Shown here one piece after another: positions 1-6,150 of a stretch of 8,010 nucleotides of DNA (positions are counted from its first letter, which is position 1; every line of letters starts with the position of its first letter). Source of the stretch: JBJENW01 sp051880395 (lineage in GTDB: Bacteria; Bacillota; Clostridia; Lachnospirales; Lachnospiraceae); NCBI GenBank assembly GCA_051880395.1, contig JBJENW010000318.1, positions 1-8,010 on the forward strand, written 5' to 3'. The notes beneath the pieces were generated by a model. The model was not told the origin of the DNA. It saw nothing but the letters and a program-made list of their open reading frames with translations, and did no database searches. The position numbers and the translations under genes are program-made.

Positions 1-87
1 CCGTTTTGACCAAAGAATTAATTTGCCTTAAACAGAGGTACTGAACAGTTACAAATAAAGAAACAAACATCTTCGGCATCATCTGAT

Positions 88-660
88 GTGCAGAAAGCGT
101 TGGAATATTATAAAAAGGGTAATATTTCCAAAGCAAATGAGTACTTTAAAAAAATACCGGACAAGCAAGACACAACGTGTATCAAAAATCTTTCAAAAAG
201 TGCAAAGACAGCTTACCGAAAGTTAGTAAAGCAATATAAAACATTTACAACCAGAGAGACATTTAGTGACACATATATATGGGGATATTATCTGGCGGAT
301 CTAGATGGAGATAAAAAGGCTGAACTTATGATACGATATGGTTGTGGAGAAGCAGACGTGCAAACGAAGATTTATACTTATAAAAATGGAAAAGTAAAAA
401 AAGTGGCAGATGGAGGAAGTAGCCATGAATCCTATTATGTCTATCCGGGACATAAAGGCGTCATTCGTATGATTTGTCATCAAGGCGAAAGCATGTGGAC
501 AATGAGCATGAATAATGGAAAAATTGTGAGCAAATATTGGGGATTTAACGATCAATCGAACGATCCTAACGGTATCGCTTGTACTGGATCACCGAAATTG
601 TATAATCATGTAAAATATAAATCCGGAAAGCAAGTTTTAGATTTAAAAGACTTAGAGTGA
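88..660 (+). CDS. Secreted/lipoprotein-like protein, C-terminal part with DxDGD (FG-GAP/VCBS-like) motif; N-terminus uncertain
   Basis: The 190-residue reading begins at a GTG with no Shine-Dalgarno site. The frame stays open upstream to the TAA at 19-21, but that stretch holds no usable ATG, GTG or TTG and no signal peptide. Seen in the protein: a Lys-rich helical start (ALEYYKKGNISKANEYFKK, residues 4-22), then YYLADLDGDKKAEL (67-80), which fits the Ca-binding-like DxDxDG loop seen in FG-GAP/VCBS-type surface proteins. After it come short beta segments ending in 'KNGKV' and 'NNGKI' (about 99-103 and 142-146). Clostridial relatives known to me carry this domain behind a signal peptide or lipobox and a Ser-rich linker, and the in-frame codons just before the GTG read such a linker (QTSSASSD). 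I infer a 5'-truncated or frameshifted gene for an extracytoplasmic protein. An SD for the next small frame abuts its stop. The coding frame is secure; start and function are not. Confidence 0.6.
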   Translation: MQKALEYYKKGNISKANEYFKKIPDKQDTTCIKNLSKSAKTAYRKLVKQYKTFTTRETFSDTYIWGYYLADLDGDKKAELMIRYGCGEADVQTKIYTYKNGKVKKVADGGSSHESYYVYPGHKGVIRMICHQGESMWTMSMNNGKIVSKYWGFNDQSNDPNGIACTGSPKLYNHVKYKSGKQVLDLKDLE

Positions 661-667
661 AAAGGAG
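661..667 (+). promoter_or_regulatory. Ribosome binding site for the small frame at 677
   Basis: AAAGGAG sits directly after the stop codon of the upstream gene and 9 nt before the ATG at 677. Spacing and match are good, so a gene start is expected here even though the frame it opens is short. An ATG at 670 is too close to the SD and gives only five codons. Confidence 0.55.
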
Positions 668-676
668 CGATGCAGC

Positions 677-819
677 ATGAAAAATGAAGCAAAACAAATC
701 GTGAAAAAATCGTCTTGGAAACTTCAAAAGAAGAAGGAGTCGAACTTCTGAAAAAACGAATACATATCTTGAGGTTCAGTACACAAAAAGAAACAGGTGT
801 TAAAAGGAGAAAAACATGA
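677..819 (+). pseudogene. Small reading frame split at an A6 run (24 codons as read; 47 if the frame is restored)
   Basis: From the well-placed ATG at 677 the frame reads MKNEAKQIVKKSSW... and stops at 749-751 after 24 codons. A second frame covers the rest: after the AAAAAA run at 704-709 the -1 frame reads IVLETSKEEGVELLKKRI and continues to a TGA at 817-819, which overlaps the ATG of the next gene as ATGA. Adding one A to the run, or a -1 slip there, joins both parts into a Lys-rich 47-residue protein. The end overlap and intact SD suggest that the joined form is, or was, the real gene, translationally coupled to the 533-aa gene. It could be a frameshift mutation, a sequencing error in a homopolymer, a remnant of a longer gene, or programmed slippage. 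I recognise no family. Confidence 0.35.
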
Positions 820-2417
820 ATTTGAAAAACGCAGATTATGATTTTAAAGATCAAGTAGAAACGTTTCGCAATTGTGGAAACGATCATTTATACAAATTTT
901 TAGTATATAAGTCAGATACCTCACCATTTGACTGCGACCGAAGTGAGTACGCGAAAGAAATTTATCAGTGTCTATGGGGATTTGATCCAGAGGGATATAA
1001 TTTTCAAAATATTACAGTTGGAAATAAGAGCATTCTGATGGGAATGGATACGATCAATTCTTTCTGGACGACTTTTGCATGGAGTCTGAATCGTTGGTGT
1101 AAAAATGATTTACAAAAATATTTTGGGATTTCTTATGTGAATGCAAATTCCATTCCTTACTTTTTACAAAATTATGGAGCGTTAGTACAGATTATTAGAA
1201 ATAATTTATCAGAAGAGATTTATCAAATGTTTCAGGCATTTGCGAAACTAACGCATACACTGGGAAACTTCACACTTGTCCCGAAAAAAGTACAGCCACA
1301 CATACCGGAACGACAATCTTTTAATCAAGCGAGAGCATCGAAGTGGAATGATTATTTTGATCTGAGTCTTCTTTGGCTGCAATCGAATACGGATCCGGAT
1401 TGGGGAGAAGAAACATTTCGAGCTTATATTGACAGGTTTTTCTTAAACGGATATGTGACACAACAATATCAGATTGTAGGTTTTACATCGACGCACCAAC
1501 AGATTTTATCAGGGAATCAAAACTTGGACAACAGACCGCAAACGAAACAGGAGTTGCTGCAATATTTACAGGTGGTCTGTAGTCTGATTCAGCAGCGTGG
1601 GAATAGAATGTATCAGATTTTATGTGGAAACCATGGAGCACAGACGTTTTATGAAGAACAGAGAATGGATTCTAAAAATGATACATTAGAGAAAAAGCGG
1701 CCCGAAGAAATTAGGATAGAAAAGGAACAAAAAGGAGAAAGAATCGTGGAACAAAGAGAACAATTATTAGGTCGGTTGAATGAGGTTTCAAAATTGCTTC
1801 ATCGGATTAGTGCGTTACGACAGAAGAAAGAGGAAACGCAGGCGATGCTACAGCAGCATATACCATATTTTAAAGAGCGTTCGCTATGGATTCGAGTCGT
1901 ACCAGTGGTGGTACTGTTTTTAACGCTGTTCGATCATCCGTTGATCGCAGTGGGTGGATTTTTAGTTTACGGATATTATCGAAAATGTTATGATGTGGAT
2001 TGTGCGAGTCGAAATCAGAAGGTTGAACAGCAAAATGCGCAAATACAGAACCAATTGGCAGTATTTCAAAAAGAAATTGATACGGTATGTGCGGATTATG
2101 CCAGAAATTGTTCTTCTTGGTATCCGAAAGATTACAGCTACATGGAAGCAGTGGATTTTTTTATACACTGCATCGAAAACTATCGCGCAGAAACATTAAA
2201 AGAAGCTATAAACTTATATGAGGAGGAATTACATAGACGTCGTGTGGAAGAAGCACATAAGGAAATGATTCATACCCAACATTCCATGACAAGAAATCAG
2301 GAACAAATGATTCAGCAACAGGATTATGCAAATGAATTGGCAAGGCAATCCTTGAATGAGCAACGCAGAAGCGGAGCGAGTTTGTCTGCTATACGCGATA
2401 AACTGTTTTGGGGATAG
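816..2417 (+). CDS. Hypothetical protein: DUF6994-like N-terminus fused to coiled coil, hydrophobic hairpin and Gln-rich C-terminal helix
   Basis: Start ATG with AAGGAG at 804-809, 6 nt upstream. 533 residues. Region 1 (1-280) has SEYAKEIYQCLW (43-54), a DTINSFW segment (78-84), THTLGNFTLVPKK (146-158), SFNQAR (168-173) and DYFDLSLLWL (179-188); this order resembles the DUF6994-type family and the next gene. Region 2 (about 290-347) is charged and predicted coiled coil. Region 3 (358-387) has two short hydrophobic segments around DHP, possibly a re-entrant or hairpin membrane anchor; otherwise the protein looks cytoplasmic, with no signal peptide. A second coiled coil spans about 397-425. Region 4 (440-515) contains ETLKEAINLYEEELHRRR (459-476), a signature I recall at the C-terminus of many Lachnospiraceae membrane-associated hypothetical proteins, followed by a Gln-rich helix. 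The domain fusion is inferred. The activity is unknown and no catalytic motif is evident. Its start is overlapped by the preceding small frame. Confidence 0.85.
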   Translation: MNLKNADYDFKDQVETFRNCGNDHLYKFLVYKSDTSPFDCDRSEYAKEIYQCLWGFDPEGYNFQNITVGNKSILMGMDTINSFWTTFAWSLNRWCKNDLQKYFGISYVNANSIPYFLQNYGALVQIIRNNLSEEIYQMFQAFAKLTHTLGNFTLVPKKVQPHIPERQSFNQARASKWNDYFDLSLLWLQSNTDPDWGEETFRAYIDRFFLNGYVTQQYQIVGFTSTHQQILSGNQNLDNRPQTKQELLQYLQVVCSLIQQRGNRMYQILCGNHGAQTFYEEQRMDSKNDTLEKKRPEEIRIEKEQKGERIVEQREQLLGRLNEVSKLLHRISALRQKKEETQAMLQQHIPYFKERSLWIRVVPVVVLFLTLFDHPLIAVGGFLVYGYYRKCYDVDCASRNQKVEQQNAQIQNQLAVFQKEIDTVCADYARNCSSWYPKDYSYMEAVDFFIHCIENYRAETLKEAINLYEEELHRRRVEEAHKEMIHTQHSMTRNQEQMIQQQDYANELARQSLNEQRRSGASLSAIRDKLFWG

Positions 2418-2491
2418 GAGAATAGAGAAAAAGAGGGAAAGAAAATCGTAAAAAAGTGCTGAATTTTGCTGCCTCTAGTTTATGAAAAAGG

Positions 2492-2540
2492 GTGAAAATC
2501 CTTATAAATAAAGGATTTTCACTAACTTTTTAGTTTTTTT
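2492..2540 (+). terminator. Probable Rho-independent terminator after the 533-aa gene
   Basis: A perfect 12-bp stem, GTGAAAATCCTT (2492-2503) with AAGGATTTTCAC (2511-2522), encloses a 7-nt loop and is followed by T-rich sequence (TTTTT at 2527-2531, seven T at 2534-2540). The stem is A/T-rich and the T-run starts about 4 nt after it, so efficiency may be modest. The rest of the gap between 2418 and 2592 holds only the conserved element below and the SD. Confidence 0.55.
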
Positions 2541-2546
2541 AAAATT

Positions 2547-2562
2547 CACCTAATGGTATGAG
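2547..2562 (+). promoter_or_regulatory. Conserved upstream element CACCTAATGGTAT, possible extended -10 promoter
   Basis: CACCTAATGGTAT (2547-2559) recurs exactly upstream of the gene at 6210. It contains TGG-TATGAG, a TGn extended -10 with four of six matches to TATAAT, and a small dyad ACC-TAAT-GGT. No convincing -35 box is present, only a T-run. It lies 33 nt before the ATG at 2593, so it could be the promoter core or an operator or leader element. Confidence 0.35.
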
Positions 2563-2592
2563 GAAGTCGTTTGAATCAAGGAGGAATAAAAC

Positions 2593-3339
2593 ATGGATAA
2601 GAAACGTTTAGAAAAGAATATCGAACACTGCTATATGGATGACATGTATAATTTTTCGTATCAGCCAGAGATGTATAGCATCAGCAGGGATCATGTGAAA
2701 ACGATTAATGGGAAAAAATATTTTGATGCAGATGCAAGTTGTCCACAGCTATATCAGGATGTATGCAGAATCTGGAATGGAAGAACGCTTCCAAACGAAC
2801 AGACATTAAAAATCGAAGTGGATCCGTCTGAAGTAAAACTGATCTGTAATGGTGTTGAATGTACCACAGACTATATTGGTCCATCTGCAACAGAAGCCAT
2901 TGACCAGGGAATCTCGGAATTGGAAATCGGAAAAAGTGTGCTGCATGGAAGAACCATTGGCGGACATATGTTCTGGCCAAGCGAAAAAAAGAATGGCATG
3001 ACGATCAATGTTGCAAGAGGACGTGTGGGAGACTGTGATCGGTTTGATCTGATGCTTGAGGAATTGAAGCGATTTTATGCCAAAGAGGAAGAGGTTATTT
3101 TTAAAGGAGTTCGCGGTGCATTTGAGCGATACAGCGACTGGCTGATGCTGTTTAATACTTTTGAAGACTTTTGTGATTTCTTTTTCCTGACAGGATCGTT
3201 TGTAGATGAGCAGTATAACGTCATACGCTTTGGAAAACCGCTTCATGCAGAGTTGGATTTTAAAGATTACATGAAAAATAATGTTGACGCAATTCAAAAG
3301 AGAAATGAAGCAATCATGAAATATCTACAGTCAAAGTAA
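2593..3339 (+). CDS. DUF6994-like family hypothetical protein
   Basis: ATG start with a perfect AAGGAGG at 2578-2584, 8 nt upstream. 248 residues, no signal peptide or membrane segment, so probably cytoplasmic. Motifs in order: CPQLYQDVCRIWNGRTLPNE (50-69), matching the family's 'YHxxLWSKxLPNG' region; TIGGHMFWPS (121-130); MTINVARG (136-143); DRFDLMLEELKRFY (149-162); a Phe-rich segment NTFEDFCDFFFL (188-199); and QKRNEAI (235-241) near the end. The order and spacing agree with proteins I know as DUF6994, for which no reaction or structure-based function is established to my knowledge. Conserved Gly, Asn-x-Ala-Arg-Gly and Asp-Arg-Phe-Asp positions could form a binding site, but that is speculation. 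It has its own upstream element and a terminator before it, so it probably starts a transcription unit that continues into the next genes. Confidence 0.88.
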   Translation: MDKKRLEKNIEHCYMDDMYNFSYQPEMYSISRDHVKTINGKKYFDADASCPQLYQDVCRIWNGRTLPNEQTLKIEVDPSEVKLICNGVECTTDYIGPSATEAIDQGISELEIGKSVLHGRTIGGHMFWPSEKKNGMTINVARGRVGDCDRFDLMLEELKRFYAKEEEVIFKGVRGAFERYSDWLMLFNTFEDFCDFFFLTGSFVDEQYNVIRFGKPLHAELDFKDYMKNNVDAIQKRNEAIMKYLQSK

Positions 3340-3372
3340 AAAAGAATTTGTTTTGCAAAACACATAGAAATA

Positions 3373-3417
3373 TCGGAGATACTCCAAATACAGAAATTGT
3401 GCTTGGAGTATTTTCGG
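3373..3417 (+). other. Stem-loop in the 3340-3513 gap, possible weak terminator or leader structure
   Basis: Left arm 3373-3387 and right arm 3403-3417 pair over 15 positions in RNA, including a 9-bp perfect core ATACTCCAA/TTGGAGTAT and three G-U wobbles, with a 15-nt loop. G-U pairs only form in plus-strand RNA, which fits an RNA structure read in the direction of the genes. No clean T-run follows, so termination would be weak or partial. A small inverted repeat AATAG-TTGCA-CTATT follows further downstream. Confidence 0.4.
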
Positions 3418-3513
3418 TTAAAATACGATCAATAGTTGCACTATTTTATAAATGGTTATTTCCACAAATCAAAGTTCAGTATCTAAAGGATAGCGAAAAA
3501 GGGAGGAATGTAA

Positions 3514-4209
3514 ATGAGCGAGAACCTAAAATTCATCAAAGAAAAAAGAGATGAGTGGCTGTGGTATGATGCACACCAGCCAAAATCAGACTATGATCAG
3601 AACAGAGAGGAACACGATGAATTTCGCAGAAAGCATGACCGGGATTGTGTGCTGACCGAAGGAAATTTATATGCGGATACGTTGTTTAGCCTGTGGACGC
3701 CACTTCGATTTACATTGGTGCGGTTAAATGGCTACCAGGTGTTAAATCAAATCGGTTCTGTCAATGACAAAATTGGATTTTTAGATAAAATCCGTTCAGA
3801 TGCAGTATTAGAAGAATTATTGCCCCCGCAGCATCCGCTTGTGCAGACACTGGAACGTCTGTTTGAACTTGGAATGGGACGCGAGAATGTATTTCTTTTG
3901 CCGGAACGCCGATTAAACAGCGCGCGGGCAGGGAAACCATTCTATGATTACGTTCCGGCATTTTTATTGGAGTCCTTTCCGGGCGGAACATTCAGCAGCA
4001 GTTGGAAGGATGAAAAAGAATATAAAAACTGGATTTTGGAGCAGAAGTTGGGCGTATTTTTTGATGGTACGATCGCACCGGAGCATATTCGGGATATCAG
4101 CGGTTCCAAGGATTTACGCAGTGGGATTCCGCCGGAAGGAATTGATGCGTTGAAAAAAATGTTGGAGGAGGAAATAATCATTTTAGAGAAACGGAAAGCT
4201 GTGCTATAA
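3514..4209 (+). CDS. Hypothetical protein, divergent relative of the two upstream genes
   Basis: ATG start with GGGAGG at 3501-3506, 7 nt upstream. 231 residues, no signal peptide or membrane segment, acidic and charged at both ends. Seen: GNLYADTLFSLWTPLRF (50-66), comparable to the DTINSFWTTF segment of the 533-aa protein; RENVFLLPERRLNSARAGK (123-141), comparable to GNFTLVP ... FNQAR and GGHMFWPS ... INVARG; then YDYVPAFLLESFPGGTFSSS (144-163), comparable to DYFDLSLLWL and DRFDLMLEEL. The order is the same in all three proteins, which supports common ancestry but at low identity. The C-terminal half (165-231: LGVFFDG, helical end KKMLEEEIIILEKRK) is not shared. Function unknown. Its stop codon TAA lies inside a TATAAT promoter box for the next gene, so the two genes are adjacent but can be expressed separately. 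Confidence 0.85.
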   Translation: MSENLKFIKEKRDEWLWYDAHQPKSDYDQNREEHDEFRRKHDRDCVLTEGNLYADTLFSLWTPLRFTLVRLNGYQVLNQIGSVNDKIGFLDKIRSDAVLEELLPPQHPLVQTLERLFELGMGRENVFLLPERRLNSARAGKPFYDYVPAFLLESFPGGTFSSSWKDEKEYKNWILEQKLGVFFDGTIAPEHIRDISGSKDLRSGIPPEGIDALKKMLEEEIIILEKRKAVL

Positions 4210-4210
4210 T
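4182..4210 (+). promoter_or_regulatory. Extended -10 promoter for the WYL regulator, overlapping the upstream stop codon
   Basis: TGC-TATAAT at 4202-4210 is a perfect -10 with the extended TGn motif. A weak -35, TTTAGA (4182-4187, four of six matches), stands 17 nt upstream. The expected transcript start near 4217 leaves a short leader that still includes the AGAGGA SD at 4221-4226. The TAA stop of the preceding gene (4207-4209) is embedded in the -10 box. Confidence 0.65.
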
Positions 4211-4233
4211 GTAGAAAAAAAGAGGAAACGGTT

Positions 4234-5448
4234 ATGAGAAGAACAACAGCAAAACCAAGTAATTTTGAAAAATGTTATCGTATTCTGGAGTATCTGAAAT
4301 GGAATACCGATGCAGAACATACCATGAAGCAGGCGGATCTTCGCAAAGCGGATGAACTGAAAGAGTACATCAAAGATAAAAGTACCCTGAATGACATACT
4401 GAATAATATGGCAAACACCATCAATTTTGATGGGGATGCCATAAAGGAAGAAAAAGACTGGCGTCTGGTTTTTGATGAATTTATACAGGAATATGGTGAA
4501 ATAGCAGAAATAGAAGAAGAGGATGAAAACCTGCCTTGGATTCAAAATAAAACGCGGCGACCGATTTCAAATATTTACTATCAGCCGCTATTTTCCCAAA
4601 AGGAGATTCATGCAATCGTGGACAGCCTGGAATTTTCAAAGACACTCGATTCAGACTTTGTGAAAGAGCTGGTGAAAAAAATAGAAGAAAATCTGACGAA
4701 TAAGTATTATCGAAAAGGGGCAGAGGAAATTTGCCGGGTATATGAACCGGCACTGACAGACTATGAAGAACTGAGCCGAAATATCGTTGTGATTCAGGAA
4801 GCAATCGAGAAAAAGCAGTGTATAGAGGTACGTTTCTGTGGATATAACCATCGAAAACAATTAGAACCGGTCAGAGCAACCAGGGATGTGCTGAGTCCGC
4901 ATTATTTAGTGGCAAGCAATGGAAAATATTATCTCTTAGGCTGCTGGGAATGGCTCGATGAGGAAGAACATAGACACAACATGTCGATTTGGCGCGTGGA
5001 TATGATGAAGGACGTTCAAATTGCCAGAGAACCAGACGGGGAAGCGATACCAGCCACGGCAAAAGAAAATGTGCAGAATCTTCCGGCAGAGTGGAAGGAA
5101 CAATTTCAACTGTCGCATTTAAATATGTCTTATGATGAACCACAGAAAATCCGGCTGCGAATCAAAAGTCCAAAAGAGGATGGCAAGCCTCAAAAACATC
5201 AAAGACCGGATTATACGTTTTTACATGACTGGTTTGGCGATACATTTCGGTATTTTGGCAGAGATCCCCAAAATGCAGATTATGATTTCGTGGAAGTGGA
5301 TTGTTCCCCGTTTGCAATGGTAAACTGGGCATTGCAGTACAGTGACCGTGTGGAAGTCGTTGAACCTGTAGAAGTAAGAGAACAGGTAAAGAAAAAAGTA
5401 GATGCATTGTATCAAAAATATGAATGCGAAAAAATATATACACGATGA
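4234..5448 (+). CDS. WYL-domain transcriptional regulator with degenerate winged HTH N-terminus
   Basis: ATG start with AGAGGA at 4221-4226, 7 nt upstream. 404 residues, the usual length for HTH-WYL-WCX proteins. Residues 13-66 (KCYRILEYLKWNTDAEHTMK ... TLNDILNNM) fit the winged HTH of clostridial WYL regulators ('LxILExLxxxTDxEHPLTxxDI'), though the recognition helix is not textbook. Residues 110-160 form the usual helical bridge (YYQPLFSQKEIHAIVDSLEF ... LTNKYYRK). The WYL domain is at about 185-265: IEVRFCGYN (197-205), LSPHYLVASNGKYYLLG (220-236) with the eponymous tripeptide as YYL (232-234), and IWRVDMMKDV (252-261). The WCX extension is at about 300-395, ending DRVEVVEPVEVREQVKKKV (371-389). 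WYL domains sense nucleic acid or nucleotide ligands and control DNA binding in homodimers; many sit in defence or stress loci. Likely targets are its own region and the dyad at 5477-5501, by inference from position. Confidence 0.93.
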   Translation: MRRTTAKPSNFEKCYRILEYLKWNTDAEHTMKQADLRKADELKEYIKDKSTLNDILNNMANTINFDGDAIKEEKDWRLVFDEFIQEYGEIAEIEEEDENLPWIQNKTRRPISNIYYQPLFSQKEIHAIVDSLEFSKTLDSDFVKELVKKIEENLTNKYYRKGAEEICRVYEPALTDYEELSRNIVVIQEAIEKKQCIEVRFCGYNHRKQLEPVRATRDVLSPHYLVASNGKYYLLGCWEWLDEEEHRHNMSIWRVDMMKDVQIAREPDGEAIPATAKENVQNLPAEWKEQFQLSHLNMSYDEPQKIRLRIKSPKEDGKPQKHQRPDYTFLHDWFGDTFRYFGRDPQNADYDFVEVDCSPFAMVNWALQYSDRVEVVEPVEVREQVKKKVDALYQKYECEKIYTR

Positions 5449-5476
5449 TTAGGTAGAATTTTTCCACCCGTCTCTA

Positions 5477-5501
5477 CTGTTTAATTATATAATGTAAACA
5501 G
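5477..5501 (+). promoter_or_regulatory. Dyad CTGTTTA-N11-TAAACAG over a TATAAT box (candidate operator)
   Basis: Two perfect 7-nt inverted arms (5477-5483 and 5495-5501) flank an A/T-rich centre that contains TATAAT (5488-5493). No good -35 is found 16-18 nt upstream, which would fit an activator-dependent or tightly controlled promoter. The site follows the WYL gene by 28 nt and precedes the 133-aa gene by 38 nt, so the WYL regulator is the obvious candidate binder, but this is inferred. Confidence 0.4.
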
Positions 5502-5525
5502 GAGTTGTACATTGGCAATGGAAAA

Positions 5526-5531
5526 AAGGAG
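5526..5531 (+). promoter_or_regulatory. Ribosome binding site that decides the start of the 133-aa gene
   Basis: AAGGAG is only 2 nt from the ATG at 5534 but 8 nt from the in-frame ATG at 5540, and 14 nt from the ATG at 5546. The ATG at 5540 is therefore the best start. Confidence 0.6.
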
Positions 5532-5539
5532 CAATGCAT

Positions 5540-5941
5540 ATGGTAATGAATCAAATCTACGAAGCAAGAAAAAACGAAGCAACGGAGGAAATGATCAAAG
5601 AGATTGGCTGGAAAGAGCACAAAGAAAGCTGTGAAGACATTTTCAAACGGACAAAATCGTTGGTGAATGTGCTGCGAAAGCAGATCGTAGAGAAGGCGCT
5701 GGCAAATAGCTATTTTTGGAACCGTGTGACCATTGAGGCATCGAATCGGGCAGACCGTGAATATGGAAAAACATTTGATCGTATCGTTTTTTCAGATGAG
5801 GAATTTTCTTACACAGTCATCTGCAACATGAGCGGAAGCGGAGCCAGATACCTTGTATTTGAAACAGGAAAAGCAAAACCACTGAAAAAATGCAGTACTA
5901 TTGCAGAATTAGGAGGATTTTTAAGAGAGAAATTTGATTAG
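5540..5941 (+). CDS. Hypothetical 133-aa protein downstream of the WYL regulator
   Basis: Start chosen at the second of three clustered ATGs by SD spacing. The first half (residues 4-60) is helical and charged (YEARKNEATEEMIKEIGWKE at 7-26, IFKRTKSLVNVLRKQIVEKA at 34-53). The second half looks like a small alpha/beta unit: NRVTIEASNRADREYGKTFD (61-80), RIVFSDEEFSYTVICNMSGS (81-100), GARYLVFETGKAKPL (101-115), then a C-terminal helix (IAELGGFLREKF). Two cysteines (31 and 95) do not form a metal motif. No signal peptide or membrane segment. I do not recognise a family. It is followed by the strongest terminator in the window, so it closes the transcription unit. Its short distance behind the WYL gene suggests it is either a target or a partner of that regulator. 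Confidence 0.82.
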   Translation: MVMNQIYEARKNEATEEMIKEIGWKEHKESCEDIFKRTKSLVNVLRKQIVEKALANSYFWNRVTIEASNRADREYGKTFDRIVFSDEEFSYTVICNMSGSGARYLVFETGKAKPLKKCSTIAELGGFLREKFD

Positions 5942-5983
5942 AAGATGAGCTACCAGATGCATGAATGGAGGGCAGTAAATTGG

Positions 5984-6029
5984 AAATCAACACTTTTTGG
6001 ACTATAATCCAAAAAGTGTTGATTTTTTT
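5984..6029 (+). terminator. Strong Rho-independent terminator, 18-bp perfect stem
   Basis: Arms 5984-6001 and 6008-6025 are perfectly complementary over 18 bp, with a 6-nt CTATAA loop and seven T at 6023-6029, then a further T-run at 6032-6038. It ends the unit containing the 133-aa gene. The left arm is preceded by A and T rather than a long A-run, so it would act mainly on plus-strand transcripts. Confidence 0.88.
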
Positions 6030-6150
6030 AATTTTTTTGGAATATTTGTTGCAAAAAGTGCTGTGAAAATATGAAATATCTATTCTTTAAGACACAAAAT
6101 TGCTGATAAACAAAGGAATTCCTGCGATTCGGAAAGAGACACGTTTATTC

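Noticed and set aside
2806..3297. 163-codon minus-strand frame
   Set aside because: Lies wholly within the well-supported 248-aa gene, has no SD and encodes no recognisable protein; it is an antisense shadow.
3348..3554. 68-codon plus-strand frame in the 3340-3513 gap
   Set aside because: No SD, runs into the next gene in another frame, and covers a stem-loop; not a credible gene.
4204..4545. 113-codon minus-strand frame, Phe-rich
   Set aside because: Antisense to the WYL gene; the Phe/Ile richness is the complement of A-rich Lys/Glu codons, not a membrane protein.
6114..6123. Palindrome AGGAATTCCT
   Set aside because: A single 10-bp palindrome with no second copy or partner signal; chance is a sufficient explanation.
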